In this document: positions 1-8,599 of the stretch, piece by piece | Position numbering within the stretch: position 1 is the stretch's first letter | How the letters are laid out: every line of letters starts with the position of its first letter | Assembly: GCA_963170055.1 (NCBI GenBank) | Contig: CAUJGJ010000332.1 | Coordinates: 1,207,501 to 1,222,500, forward strand | DNA length: 15,000 bases | Direction of reading: 5' to 3' | Source: Halisarca cf. caerulea | Taxonomy: Eukaryota; Porifera; Demospongiae; Chondrillida; Halisarcidae | The notes under the pieces: model-generated | What the model was told of the DNA's origin: nothing | The model's database searches: none | The model's input: the letters and a program-made list of their open reading frames with translations, nothing else | Translations under genes and position numbers: made by a program

Positions 1-348
1 GTGGTATGTGCCCACATAAGCAAGGTTTCTGCAATTCAGGGGCTGGATTAGAGGGGTTCCACTGCATGAAGGAATCATAAACAGGACTGATCAAAGGCTC
101 CATTCAGATTATACTGTTTATTCCATATGTATGTATGTTTAAAAATTCATTCATACAGAATTTTGACTTTTGAATGTATAGTGTACAATACATGTGCACA
201 CTTGTGTATTAATACTATGCATAATTATGTACTTGCCCATATATTTCTCCACATTATGATGGTTTGTGCACATCCATACTTCTCATTAGAATATAATACC
301 ATTACATTTCACCAAAAACGAAATTGTTCAGACAACAGAAGTTGACCA
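1..348. other. 3' flank of RPL18A, no gene seen
   Basis: This AT-rich stretch lies downstream of the RPL18A stop codon on the minus strand and should include its 3' UTR and cleavage site. Open frames here are short and low-complexity, and I recognise no protein in them. At about 40-65 the sequence GGATTAGAGGGGTTCCACTG resembles the outer end of a CAGTG-type inverted-repeat transposon, a signature also seen near 5215-5240 and 6737-6868. Confidence 0.5.
117..122 (-). promoter_or_regulatory. candidate poly(A) signal for RPL18A
   Basis: The minus strand reads AATAAA here, about 227 bases past the RPL18A stop codon. It is the only canonical hexamer I found in the downstream flank. That distance is long for a ribosomal protein 3' UTR, so a closer non-canonical signal may be used instead. 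Confidence 0.35.
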
Positions 349-1104
349 TTAGAAACAGGTGTTGGGCCTCTTTGGAGCAAACTTCAGCCTAAAGTGACTC
401 TTCAGTACACGATGAGTCAAGGGGAACTTGATCTTGGAATTCTGAGAGAAATGACAGGACAGACACTAAATACAACACACTATGCACATCAGAACCATGT
501 CAGTAAGGCCAATGACATATGTGACATACAACACACTATGCACATCAGAACCATGTCAGTAAGGCCAATGACATATGTGGCATACAACACACTATGCACA
601 TCAGAACCATGTCAGTATGGCCAATGGCATATGTGGCATACAACACACTATGCACATCAGAACCATGTCAGCAAGGCCAATGGCACAGGTGGCATACAAC
701 ACACTATGCACATCAGAACCATGTCAGTAAGGCCAATGGCACATGTACATTGGATGAAGTGTCAGGCAAGAATTCTTGTTCTACACAGACAACCGTGACT
801 GAACACACAGCAAAGAACCGTAGCTACATATTATGCATGTATGTACACATAGACATACGACATACACACATACTTCATTCCTTACTATTAAAATTGTCAG
901 AATTAAACACTATTCACACGCTGTGCATCACAACTTGTCAGCAACTTACGTGAAATTGTGTAACGTGCGGTCTCTTACACTTGGCAGCCGGTATCTCCTC
1001 TACCTTCATTATTTGTATGGAGTGTGATCGAGCACGATGACGTGCTGCCATGTCACGATCTACGTATCAGTGGAGAAAATATCTAAACATGCAATACAAC
1101 ACGC

Positions 1105-1152
<48 letters not shown>

Positions 1153-2503
1153 TGGCCAGACTATAGCAGGCACTTGGCTGGAAGACTATCACACAAACAT
1201 GGTTAACTACATTGATCAAATATGTATGTGGAACAGTGACTCTAGCCAACAGTAGTTATAGGAGTGATAGATGCCAGGATGCGCCTGTACCAGGTTGTAT
1301 CACCTTTACGAGACTTTAGGGTTGGACAATAAATGAACTTTACTGCTAAACAGCGATACATACATCTTTAGACAATAATCAGTAAATTTTAATATTGGAA
1401 TATTAGTAGTACATAAACTTGTTAATCATGGCATAGGGCTGGCCATTGCCTCTCTCCTTTTCAAAAATTACGTAGCACTGTATTGTGTCTTGTAACAACC
1501 GAACTATAATAGAAGTTGTCATTCCTACACAATACATTCTTTTATTCTGATAAGGGACAACTGTTATGAAAACTGTGATGATTTGGACAATAATCATGGC
1601 TGATAGAAGCCAACATCCCAGCTCTAGAGCACTTTATGCTGTTCCATTAACCCTTCACCCACTAGAGTGCACATCACGTGTAACTAAGACAATGAGATGC
1701 ACACATGTGCATGTATAGTGATGGAAAACCCCACAGCTACACAACAAAAAAGTATCTGAAACAGACACTCACAGCACTGGGTGACAGCTGCCGCAATGGT
1801 GAGATCTCTGTATTCTCTGTACATGTTGTGTGTTCCACTGCGAGAGTCATACCTCAGCCAGATGCCCACGTTCTTGATTCTTAGTGGTGACTTGTCATAC
1901 ACCTGGAGACCAATAACAAATGCATACATACGTGTGTATACACTCCCTGCAACTGTGCATGTATCCCTCACAATGAATTGTGCTGGCAAAAGTATTACAT
2001 TTGGCATCACTACATGCAAATAACATTCACAAACATGGAGGACGTACGACATCAAGTCACCAACATTCTACCTACTCGGTCAGGTTTACACAGTGAATAG
2101 TCTGTACGTTTTACCAATAGAAATTTCGGCTTTGCGGTACAATCACCCGTAGCACAGAGAAAGGCTTAGACAGCTTTAGCAAAAGGTTACCAACCTGGCC
2201 GATGAAGACTATTTCCCCTCTCGTTTTCTTTAACTTCTTCAGTCTGTTCATGTAATACCAAAACTTCGAAGATGCTTGAACGTCATCTGGAGCGAAGATT
2301 CGCATTCGATACAACTGAGGGTTGCGGTTCTTCTCGGTGGGTATTCTCCTTCCCACTACTTTGTACTCTTTCAGCTAAAACAAGCAAAATGTGAAAACAG
2401 TTAACGATAGATGCTATCCTTCCCTGGCCCTAGCAATGAAACAACAGGTGCTAAAGAGTTTGGCTTTTGAAATGATACTACTTACATCTCCTTTGACTCT
2501 CAT
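349..2503 (-). CDS. RPL18A: Ribosomal protein L18a (eL20), 5 exons, complete
   Basis: This encodes a structural protein of the large (60S) cytosolic ribosomal subunit. I read five minus-strand coding exons: 2503-2486 (residues 1-6), 2374-2195 (7-66), 1902-1773 (67-109 plus one base), 1059-950 (rest of Tyr110, then 111-146) and 441-349 (147-176, stop TAA). Introns begin GT and end AG with phases 0, 0, 1 and 0. The 176-residue product equals the usual animal length. Recognisable stretches are [53 protein letters not shown] and the C-terminal KRPNTCF, where most animals have KRPNTFF. Exon 1 has only six codons (MRVKGD) followed by GTAAGT. The intron 2 donor is a weak GTTGGT. LSM3 starts divergently 101 bp away. 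Identity is secure; I have no transcript evidence for the exon ends. Confidence 0.96.
471..750. repeat. 56-bp minisatellite, 5 copies, in RPL18A intron 4
   Basis: Five head-to-tail units start at 471, 527, 583, 639 and 695, each beginning TACAACACACTATGCACATC. Units differ at a few positions, and the last diverges at its right end. The array fills more than half of the 508-bp RPL18A intron 4 (442-949). The unit length is not a multiple of three and the array lies in an intron, so the open frames across it are not expected to be coding. Confidence 0.95.
1060..1772 (-). other. RPL18A intron 3 (713 bp)
   Basis: The intron starts GTGAGT and ends TACGTAG on the minus strand. Apart from the CA run it is unique-looking AT-rich DNA. 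Ribosomal protein introns in animals often host snoRNAs, so I looked for C (RTGATGA) and D (CTGA) boxes on the transcribed strand and found no convincing pair. An H/ACA RNA cannot be excluded without folding. Confidence 0.6.
1099..1151. repeat. (CA)n microsatellite in RPL18A intron 3
   Basis: A nearly pure CA dinucleotide run about 53 bases long with two CG interruptions at its left end. It sits about 40 bases upstream of the exon 4 acceptor, so in the minus-strand transcript it is a GU run close to the splice site. Confidence 0.95.
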
Positions 2504-2604
2504 TATTACGAAGAACGAGGACAAGTGTGTCCAATACTACACCACGTGTTTAGGACAACGAACACGATGTACTGCGCATGCGCAATTACATGTGTTGGAG
2601 AAAA
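2504..2604. promoter_or_regulatory. Shared bidirectional promoter of RPL18A and LSM3
   Basis: Only 101 bp separate the two divergent start codons, so the interval must hold both 5' UTRs and the core promoters unless upstream non-coding exons exist. It contains a perfect NRF1-type palindrome TGCGCATGCGCA (2573-2584), an E-box CACGTG (2543-2548) and CCAAT (2531-2535). I see no TATA box, which fits housekeeping genes. A pyrimidine-rich run on the minus strand near 2508-2520 could be the RPL18A 5'TOP start, but it is imperfect. Confidence 0.8.
2573..2584. promoter_or_regulatory. NRF1-type palindromic site
   Basis: TGCGCATGCGCA is an exact inverted repeat and matches the NRF1/ewg consensus YGCGCAYGCGCR. 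It lies 21 bp upstream of the LSM3 start and 70 bp upstream of the RPL18A start. NRF1 sites are typical of TATA-less bidirectional promoters of RNA-processing and ribosomal genes. Confidence 0.8.
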
Positions 2605-5600
2605 ATGGCGGAAGAAGATGTTGCGCAGCAGCTAAGCGTTCAAGAACCTTTAGATCTTATTAAATTGAGCTTAGATGAACGTATTTATGTTAAGCTAAGA
2701 AATGACAGAGAAATAAAGGGAAGATTACACGTAAGCATAAGTGTCAATTATCCATCTGCTCGTATACTTACTTTTGATTTTGATACGGTTGGCAATGGAT
2801 AGCCCCATGTACTGCTTTGCCTAGGCCACCCTTACAAATAACCATAGTATGAGGGTTTGACACTAATTCATTAGAGCATTTCAATTTTAGTAAAGTTCAC
2901 AAGCTCAAAATACTTGCAGGGAATCCGTTTGTAGCCACCTTGACTCATCCCAAAGGAATTTTCATGTTTATATTAGGTATCACACTTATGCATTTACATG
3001 AATTTGTGGCTTTATATGTGAGTTGTGTATGAATGCTTATCTGCTAGTTTTTTTGCATCCAGAGCACGTGTCACTTCAATCTGTATGTACTTTCAGTACT
3101 CAGAAGTACACCTAAAACCCTATTGCAGACATGTTCAGATAGGATTAGTCTCACATAACCAGACCGCTACCCTCACCTCCATTTTTGTATGCTGATGTCA
3201 CTAGTCAGTAAGGTGTCTTCAGCATTTAAAGAATGGAGGCAAGGTGAGCAGTCTGGTCTATGTGCGACTAGGACAGGATAGGAAATCTTTATAAATCTGG
3301 GGAATCAATAGCAAGAGGCTACTGTAAAGGCACCCAAGAAAGAACAACAAACACAAACATGCGCGCACACACACACACGCACACACACACACACACACAG
3401 CTAGTGATACATGCATACTACCTACGTACGTACGTGTATTCGAGTTTATGTACATATGTACATTGAGGATAGGCACATTCACATGTTGAAAAATTCAATG
3501 CATATTATACATACGTAGCTTGCCATTTGGGGTTGTCATGGCACCGCTGACATCATGCATACATATGTACTTGGTGAGAAGGGCTTCCCACAAAGAAGTT
3601 TTAATTAACTGTCCCTATGGTCCAGTGTGTGTGGGTGTGTGGGTGTGGGTGTATACAGATGTGTGGGTGCAGGAGGTAATTGGTTGGGTGTGTACTGCTC
3701 TTCATGGCAGACACCTGGCTGGGTTTACTGTACTCTGGATATGACAGGAAGTGGTGAGTTTGAGGGAAGAACCTGTGTGAGCTGTTGTAGGGTTCAGCCC
3801 CCAACCTTTCCCCTGCTGCTTCTGTATCTCACCACTCTGGCTCCAGGTTGTAGGCTTCATTTATTGAGAGAGGGACGGGGCTCTCACCACCCTACTTCCC
3901 TTGAAATTGACTTAAAAATTGCATGTATGCGAAGTTGATTCTTTATATTGCATATGTACGTACGCACATACATAGATATGATACTTGCATGTGTTTGTGT
4001 GACAGTAGCCCACGGCAAATTATAATGAACAGCCATCAGCCAAATGCCATGATCCTAAGATGGTTGCACAATAATTTCTGTAATGTGACATTTTGCCCAG
4101 TCAAATATCTGCCTTTGATTGAAAATTGCAGGGTTCACTTACCTTTTCTACTAAATACCATATAGCCAGAAATTTTTGCGAGGACTATAATTTGGCGAAT
4201 TGGTGAATTTTGTACCAATTTGCCAAAATTTATTAGTTGGCTCCTATTATGAGCTGAGAAACAACGAGAACTGGTGGTCCACTGACAGTGCAACTAATTG
4301 TTCTTTTCTTAGTCAGGAATAGGGCACATGTGGCAGACATGATTCGAGAAGCAAGGCTAACAATCGCTGTTCTGCGCTTCACAGCAACAACAAACGGGCC
4401 CTCGGTGTTCTTGGAGTCATGCCAGCATGTCAATTTTTGTTCGAAAGTAGTATTTCAAGTTTAATTATAAATGTGATGCCCTCAAACACAACTTTCTAAT
4501 CGAAAAGTTTCGATTGTGTGCACACAGCACGCTAGGGTGTAACTGCATAGCATAATAAAATGGCACATGCATAATGTGCTCATTTGCCAAATTTAGATTT
4601 GCCAATAGCATTTTTAAAAACCGATTCGCCTCACCTCGGGCTTTGTCTTTGATCAATCAGCACTGTATTTCTGCTGCAGCACACTGGCCCTGGACAGGAT
4701 ATAACTAATACATACATACCTGCATATGTACATTCAATTGTGCCTGATTTATTGATCTCCTTTTTTGTCAGGCATACGACCAGCATCTCAACATGGTGTT
4801 GAGTGAGGTGGAAGAGACAGTGACGACGGTAGAGGTTGATGAAGAAACATATGAAGAAATGTCCAAGGTACGTACATACGCACTTGCATATACGTACGTA
4901 TGTACATACTGTACTTACATATACGTATGTACATACTGTACTTACATATGCTCACACATAATATACGTAGGTATATACATTCTGCTCTCCAAGAGAAAGT
5001 TGGCAGTGACACTATCATGATAGAAATTGGCAAACTCAGGCACTTACGTATATGTACGTACTATATTCCTATGTACCATTTTTTTTTCCGCTTTTTGTAG
5101 TAACTACTAAGTAAACTCATAATTTTTATGTGTTAGCTGTCAATCACTGCCTTTAAAATTTAGTACTCTGTCACCCACCAACCTCCCAGTCCGACACTGT
5201 TTTGAGTCCCATTGAGTTGCGGGTTAGAGAGGTTTCACTGTATGCTCCTTATTCTGTCCCTACGTCATTTACAGTACACAAGCCATTCCTGAAAGCATGC
5301 AATATTGTGTGCGTGCATAGGTATACGGTCATACTTCACTTATCCAACACTGGTTTAATCAAAAACCCATCACCAAGTCACTGTCATCAGTTATCGCTAT
5401 AATTGGTACATGTGTGATGTTCATATATGACCTCATGTGTATGCAATGTACATACGTACGTTTATCATACTCATTCATGGCAATAATTATTATTGTGGCA
5501 TAGTCTGCAGTTTAGCACATCAAGCAGAGTCATACAGACTCCCTGCCTATATTTTGTGCCTTATTTCAGTTCTTGTCTGTGTGCTGAGTTACAGGATTTG

Positions 5601-5700
5601 TTTTGCACATCTACAGACGTCAAAACGCAACATTCCAATGTTGTTTGTCAGGGGAGATGGCGTGATCCTTGTATCTCCTCCTCTAAGGGTGGGGCCGTGA
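2605..5700 (+). CDS. LSM3: U6 snRNA-associated Sm-like protein LSM3, 3 exons, complete
   Basis: LSM3 is a subunit of the heptameric LSm2-8 ring, which binds the 3' oligo-U of U6 snRNA in the nucleus, and of the LSm1-7 ring, which promotes mRNA decapping in the cytoplasm. Exons are 2605-2730 (residues 1-42), 4772-4867 (43-74) and 5617-5700 (75-101, stop TGA). Both introns are phase 0, with donors GTAAGC and GTACGT and acceptors TTGTCAG and CTACAG. The 101-residue protein matches the usual length of about 102. Sm1 covers roughly 15-60, with [20 protein letters not shown] and the loop AYDQHLNM carrying Asp45 and Asn49. Sm2 holds [14 protein letters not shown] (83-96) with Arg86-Gly87-Asp88. In-frame ATGs at 2578 and 2590 would add nine residues. 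I chose 2605 because the family begins MA(D/E) there and its context is better. Confidence 0.96.
3146..3270. mobile_element. 125-bp foldback MITE in LSM3 intron 1
   Basis: The element runs from TAGTC to GACTA. Its arms (about 3146-3197 and 3214-3270) are imperfect inverted repeats that share TAGTC-TCACATA-CCAGAC and CACC-CTCCATT blocks around a short spacer. It has no coding capacity. Both flanks show GGA next to the ends, a possible 3-bp target duplication. It would fold into one long hairpin in the LSM3 pre-mRNA. Confidence 0.75.
3361..3400. repeat. (CA)n / GCACAC microsatellite
   Basis: A CA dinucleotide run with interspersed GCGC at its left side, in LSM3 intron 1. It is followed by a small ACGT-rich patch (3421-3436). 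Confidence 0.9.
4155..4226 (+). mobile_element. Solo end of an ATACC-RTATA MITE with hairpin
   Basis: The segment begins ATACCATATAGCC and continues with TTTTTGCGAGGAC, resembling the ends of the MITEs at 10333-10516 and 11765-11984. Inside it, 4192-4204 and 4214-4226 form a 13-bp inverted repeat with one mismatch. No partner end was found downstream, so the element is truncated or very diverged. Confidence 0.4.
4895..4948. repeat. 27-bp perfect tandem duplication
   Basis: Two identical 27-bp units start at 4895 and 4922 (TACGTATGTACATACTGTAC...). They lie just inside LSM3 intron 2, 28 bp past the exon 2 donor. The DNA around them is made of TACGTA/GTAC palindromes. Confidence 0.9.
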
Positions 5701-5770
5701 CCTCATGAACTCACGTGACAGATTCTGATGTCGTTTTTGATGTTCATTGTCAAGACATGCAAGCATGGAG

Positions 5771-5799
5771 CATACATACACATACATACATACATATAT
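5771..5799. repeat. (CATA)n microsatellite
   Basis: A short run of CATA units, CATACATACACATACATACA, about 70 bp downstream of the LSM3 stop. A related run lies at about 5899-5925. Confidence 0.8.
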
Positions 5800-5989
5800 G
5801 ATTTGCACACTTTGTCATTTGCATGTGCACCATAGTATGGTATTTGAGTAATATCACATTCGTGTTCGTATGTACGAATGGTGTGTGTGTAATGAGAATG
5901 TACATACATACATACATGTATGTACAGTATATGCAAATAGGTCAACTAATCTCTTATTTTATAATATGCTTTCATGTACAGATGCATGA

Positions 5990-6012
5990 GGTGTGTGTGT
6001 GTGTGTGTGTGG
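5990..6012. repeat. (GT)n microsatellite
   Basis: A GT dinucleotide run that continues into degenerate TGCATG/TGTG sequence up to about 6090. Confidence 0.8.
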
Positions 6013-6736
6013 TGTATGCATGCATGTGTGTGTGCACGCATGCTTGTGTATACATATATGCATGTGTGTACATATGCGCATGCATGTACGGGCATTTGTA
6101 CATGTGCATTTCAAATGTTACAGAATGATATTGTCCAGATGTTCATCCCCAGTACTTTGTGCTTTACAAGTTTGCATTCAAGTTATCACAATAGATTGCC
6201 TGATTTGAGTAGTCTCTTAGCATACACTTCCTTATCACAGTGAAAGACGCTTGGGTTGATTTCAGTGTTAGATTAGTGTTTCCACTTTCCTGATTTCTTT
6301 TCAGTAAAGATGCTGGCCATTGTACAATATTTGACCGTTTCATTTGATTCATGCACTTACGTACCTAGGTAGGTAGGTTTGTTTTGAATGTTGATTTCAT
6401 CATGATTATGCATTATGGTAGGCTTACATGTATAAGTGCACTGGACTGAAGCATCTATTATTTCACTCCTTATTAGCATGTTACGTACAGTAGTTTGTAT
6501 ATTAAGTGGACCTCAGGGACTGTAATCCAACACCTCTACCTATGTGATTCCTTCTTATCTGACCATCTTCTGTGGTATAGTTACAGTAGATTAGTATGTT
6601 AGGAGTTACTCCATGGTCCAGCAACCTCTGTAATCTGACATCATTGTGCTGCTCACACCGTGTCAGATAATAGAGACACCACATTTTTACAGCTACTTGG
6701 CTCTACATGACATGAAGAAAATTTGCAATCATCGTA

Positions 6737-6868
6737 CAGTGGACCTTTATCTTTGAGTTACAGCCGCCATATTAAAGTATGCATGTATGGTATGTAGTAT
6801 ATAATAGTCACTTGATAATTCAACACTTTTTAAAATCCCATGAGTGTAAGATTTGAAGGGTTTCACTG
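6737..6868. mobile_element. 132-bp MITE-like element with CAGTG ends
   Basis: The left end reads CAGTGGACCTTTATCTTTGA and the right end, on the other strand, CAGTGAAACCCTTCAAATCT, giving imperfect terminal inverted repeats of about 25 bp. TA precedes the left end; the right flank is CA, so a TA target duplication is only partly preserved. Such ends are typical of Tc1/mariner-pogo type non-autonomous elements; that classification is inference. Confidence 0.45.
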
Positions 6869-7440
6869 CAATTGTGAATTTAACATACCTTTTGCTGTTA
6901 ATTATTACACTCATATACACATGCATGTAAATATATGTACTACGTGTGTATGTACATACAATACACTTACATGCATGTACGCAAGGTGTACAAGTACAAT
7001 AGTATGTACATAATATGTATGTATGTACGTACATATACAGGTGTTGTGTATGTATAGTATACATAATTATATCATCGGATTCAACTAGTATGATTCCCAT
7101 GAATGTGTGTCTACAACACATTGGAACGGATCCTTGAGGGTTGGTAATATTGAAATGAAGTCTGTGTTGCTATAATAGTACGTAGATTGTAATGCAGCCT
7201 TCACTTTGTGTTATTTCGATAATGAACGTATATTGAAACCAATTGTCAATGATTATTATTTGAAAACCTTGAACAAAAATGAGTATAATAGTTACGTAAA
7301 CCACACACACACACCTAGCAGAGGTTAACTGTTATAACATGATAAAGGTTTGCAGCCTAAGCTATAGAATCTGATTATGCTAAATTACTAAATCTTACGA
7401 TTTGCAATTGGTGCATGTTGGTATTCTTTGTCCGGATCCT

Positions 7441-8526
7441 TCAAATACCCCTCGCATTGCACGTGGCACCGTTTGCCCTCAACCAGAGGCAGATGTCAGT
7501 AAATTTCTGAACGGTAAATCGAGTTGATCGGTTGTACAGAACCCCGTTCAGCCTTACCCATCCTGCGTAAACTCCATAGGCAATATAGTTGCGTATTCCA
7601 GGGTGTCTGTTGGTCATCAGGGGACCTCCGTCCATCCCTGCGAAAGTGTCAGAGGTGTGGGCAATGTAGTTGTCATTGCAGATTACTGTTCGGCCTATTC
7701 TGAAACATGCACGCCGTGCTATTCCGTCACTGCAATACATGCAGTCATATTGGTGATACCAGTAGGTCCTATCATAGGGGTATCCACAGACGGATGCAGT
7801 TATGGTTGGCATTGGCTGCTGGTAGGCAAATCCCAGAATGCAGGCATTACTGCTGTATCTGTCAGGCAAATCGTATCTGTCAAGTAGGAGCAAGGCAATA
7901 TCATGTTGTAGGTCACCTCTAACTCTGTATGCTGTATACAAGGAAACTCTCAGGACATCAGCATGGTCTCCCCTGGTGTAGCAGGTCCTCCCAAAGTAGA
8001 CATCCAGGTTTGTGTAGTATCTCCTTGTGGTGGTGTTGTAGACGCAGTGGCCGGCAGTGATTGCGTGATAAGGTCCTATTCTGAACACAGTGCAGTATCC
8101 TGTTCCTCTAGATGAAACTAGCTCACCGATGGCGCAAGCGGGGTGGTGTGAGGTTGACGATATTCTGTAACGATTGTCAGATCCAATGATCGCACGTCTT
8201 TCCCTGTCACCCTGTTCCTGTTCTGGGCCACTGTTGCCAGGAGCACTCGGGGAACTGTACAGGAAAGAGGAATTCTGTGCACGGGCAATCTCAAGAATGC
8301 GAATGACTTCTTCATCAGTCTGATAAGATTCTTCTCCATTTGTGCGATCTAGGCTCATCATTCGATGTTCTTCGATGGTCTCTTTGCTGTACCGGCTGGA
8401 AAAATCCTTTTCTTCCAGAGGTGTTTCCCCACCATTCTTTGCTGGTGTCTCCTCTGTTGGTAGACTGCTTGCAAGAGTCCAAATGGCTCCAGTAAAGAGC
8501 AAAGTGACTGCTAGTCTTCGATACAT
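7441..8526 (-). CDS. Secreted S1-type serine-peptidase homologue lacking catalytic Ser (pseudoprotease)
   Basis: One uninterrupted 361-residue frame ends in TGA. I start at the ATG at 8526 because it opens a signal peptide (about residues 1-20, hydrophobic VTLLFTGAIWTLAS) and no upstream in-frame ATG exists. Residues 21-107 form an acidic pro-region rich in Glu and Ser. RERR at 108-111 is a furin-like cleavage site just before AIIGSDNRYR, the likely mature start. The trypsin-like fold follows, with TAGHC (His160) and HDIALLLL (Asp209). The nucleophile motif expected as GxSGGP reads GMDGGP, with Asp299 (codon GAC, 7632-7630) replacing serine. The domain arrangement, including CGYPYD, resembles V8-like/PRSS23-type S1 proteins more than digestive trypsins. 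Twelve cysteines in the mature part suggest disulfides and extracellular life. By family knowledge it should lack peptidase activity and act as a binding or regulatory protein; the ligand is unknown. A broken paralogue lies at 13081-13677. Confidence 0.9.
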   Translation of the reverse strand: MYRRLAVTLLFTGAIWTLASSLPTEETPAKNGGETPLEEKDFSSRYSKETIEEHRMMSLDRTNGEESYQTDEEVIRILEIARAQNSSFLYSSPSAPGNSGPEQEQGDRERRAIIGSDNRYRISSTSHHPACAIGELVSSRGTGYCTVFRIGPYHAITAGHCVYNTTTRRYYTNLDVYFGRTCYTRGDHADVLRVSLYTAYRVRGDLQHDIALLLLDRYDLPDRYSSNACILGFAYQQPMPTITASVCGYPYDRTYWYHQYDCMYCSDGIARRACFRIGRTVICNDNYIAHTSDTFAGMDGGPLMTNRHPGIRNYIAYGVYAGWVRLNGVLYNRSTRFTVQKFTDICLWLRANGATCNARGI

Positions 8527-8589
8527 TTCCAATATGATGAACTTGATCCCAGTTGTCTGACACAATGGTTGGCAGCTGATTTGATGGTG

Positions 8590-8597
8590 TATTTATA
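8590..8597 (-). promoter_or_regulatory. TATA box of the protease homologue
   Basis: The minus strand reads TATAAATA 64 bp upstream of the chosen ATG. An initiator-like CCATTG puts the transcription start near 8566, 31 bp from the TATA box, leaving a 5' UTR of about 40 bases. The spacing is canonical for RNA polymerase II and contrasts with the TATA-less promoter of the housekeeping pair, suggesting regulated or cell-type-specific expression. Confidence 0.7.
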
Positions 8598-8599
8598 GC

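Larger units (their letters stand above)
2731..4771 (+). other. LSM3 intron 1 (2041 bp)
   Basis: A long intron containing a foldback element (3146-3270), a GCACAC/CA repeat (3361-3400), GTGGGTG-rich DNA (3625-3675) and a short hairpin-bearing repeat end (4155-4226). Open frames inside overlap microsatellites or are short, and none resembles a known protein. Confidence 0.75.
5701..7440. other. Repeat-rich intergenic region, no gene recognised
   Basis: This lies between the LSM3 stop and the stop of the minus-strand protease gene, so the two genes converge here. It contains CATA repeats, GT repeats, many GTAC/ACGT palindromes (for example TATGTACGTACATA at 7022-7035) and a MITE-like unit at 6737-6868. 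I found no canonical AATAAA for LSM3 within several hundred bases of its stop, nor one for the protease just below 7441. Frames of 60-124 codons here run through the microsatellites and look non-coding. Confidence 0.7.

Noticed and set aside
471..750. Regular repeats that could suggest a CRISPR array
   Set aside because: Units are contiguous 56-bp tandem copies with no unique spacers, and they lie in a eukaryotic intron.
394..798. A 134-codon open frame across the minisatellite
   Set aside because: It is the antisense of the RPL18A last exon plus an intronic tandem array; the 56-bp period is not a multiple of three.
1571..1602. GTGATGA and CTGA resembling C/D snoRNA boxes in RPL18A intron 3
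   Set aside because: They are on the strand opposite to the host gene and only about 22 bases apart, too close for a C/D snoRNA.
2578..2604. Upstream in-frame ATG codons for LSM3
   Set aside because: The family starts at the position matching 2605; the upstream ATGs lie in or beside the NRF1 palindrome and would add a non-conserved nine-residue leader.
3625..3675. GTGGGTG-rich stretch as a G-quadruplex
   Set aside because: Only three GGG runs lie close together; the fourth is about 16 bases away, so the canonical pattern is not met.
5703..7121. Several 60-124 codon frames in the LSM3-protease intergenic region
   Set aside because: They consist of Cys/Tyr/Val/His-rich translations of CATA, GT and GTAC repeats, with no domain or splice support.
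7603..8560. Open frames on the plus strand and in other minus-strand frames inside the protease gene
   Set aside because: They are shadows of the coding frame with no recognisable motif.
8527..8565. N-terminal extension of the protease frame to a TTG codon
   Set aside because: No ATG is present there, the added residues would mask the signal peptide, and the predicted transcription start lies at about 8566.
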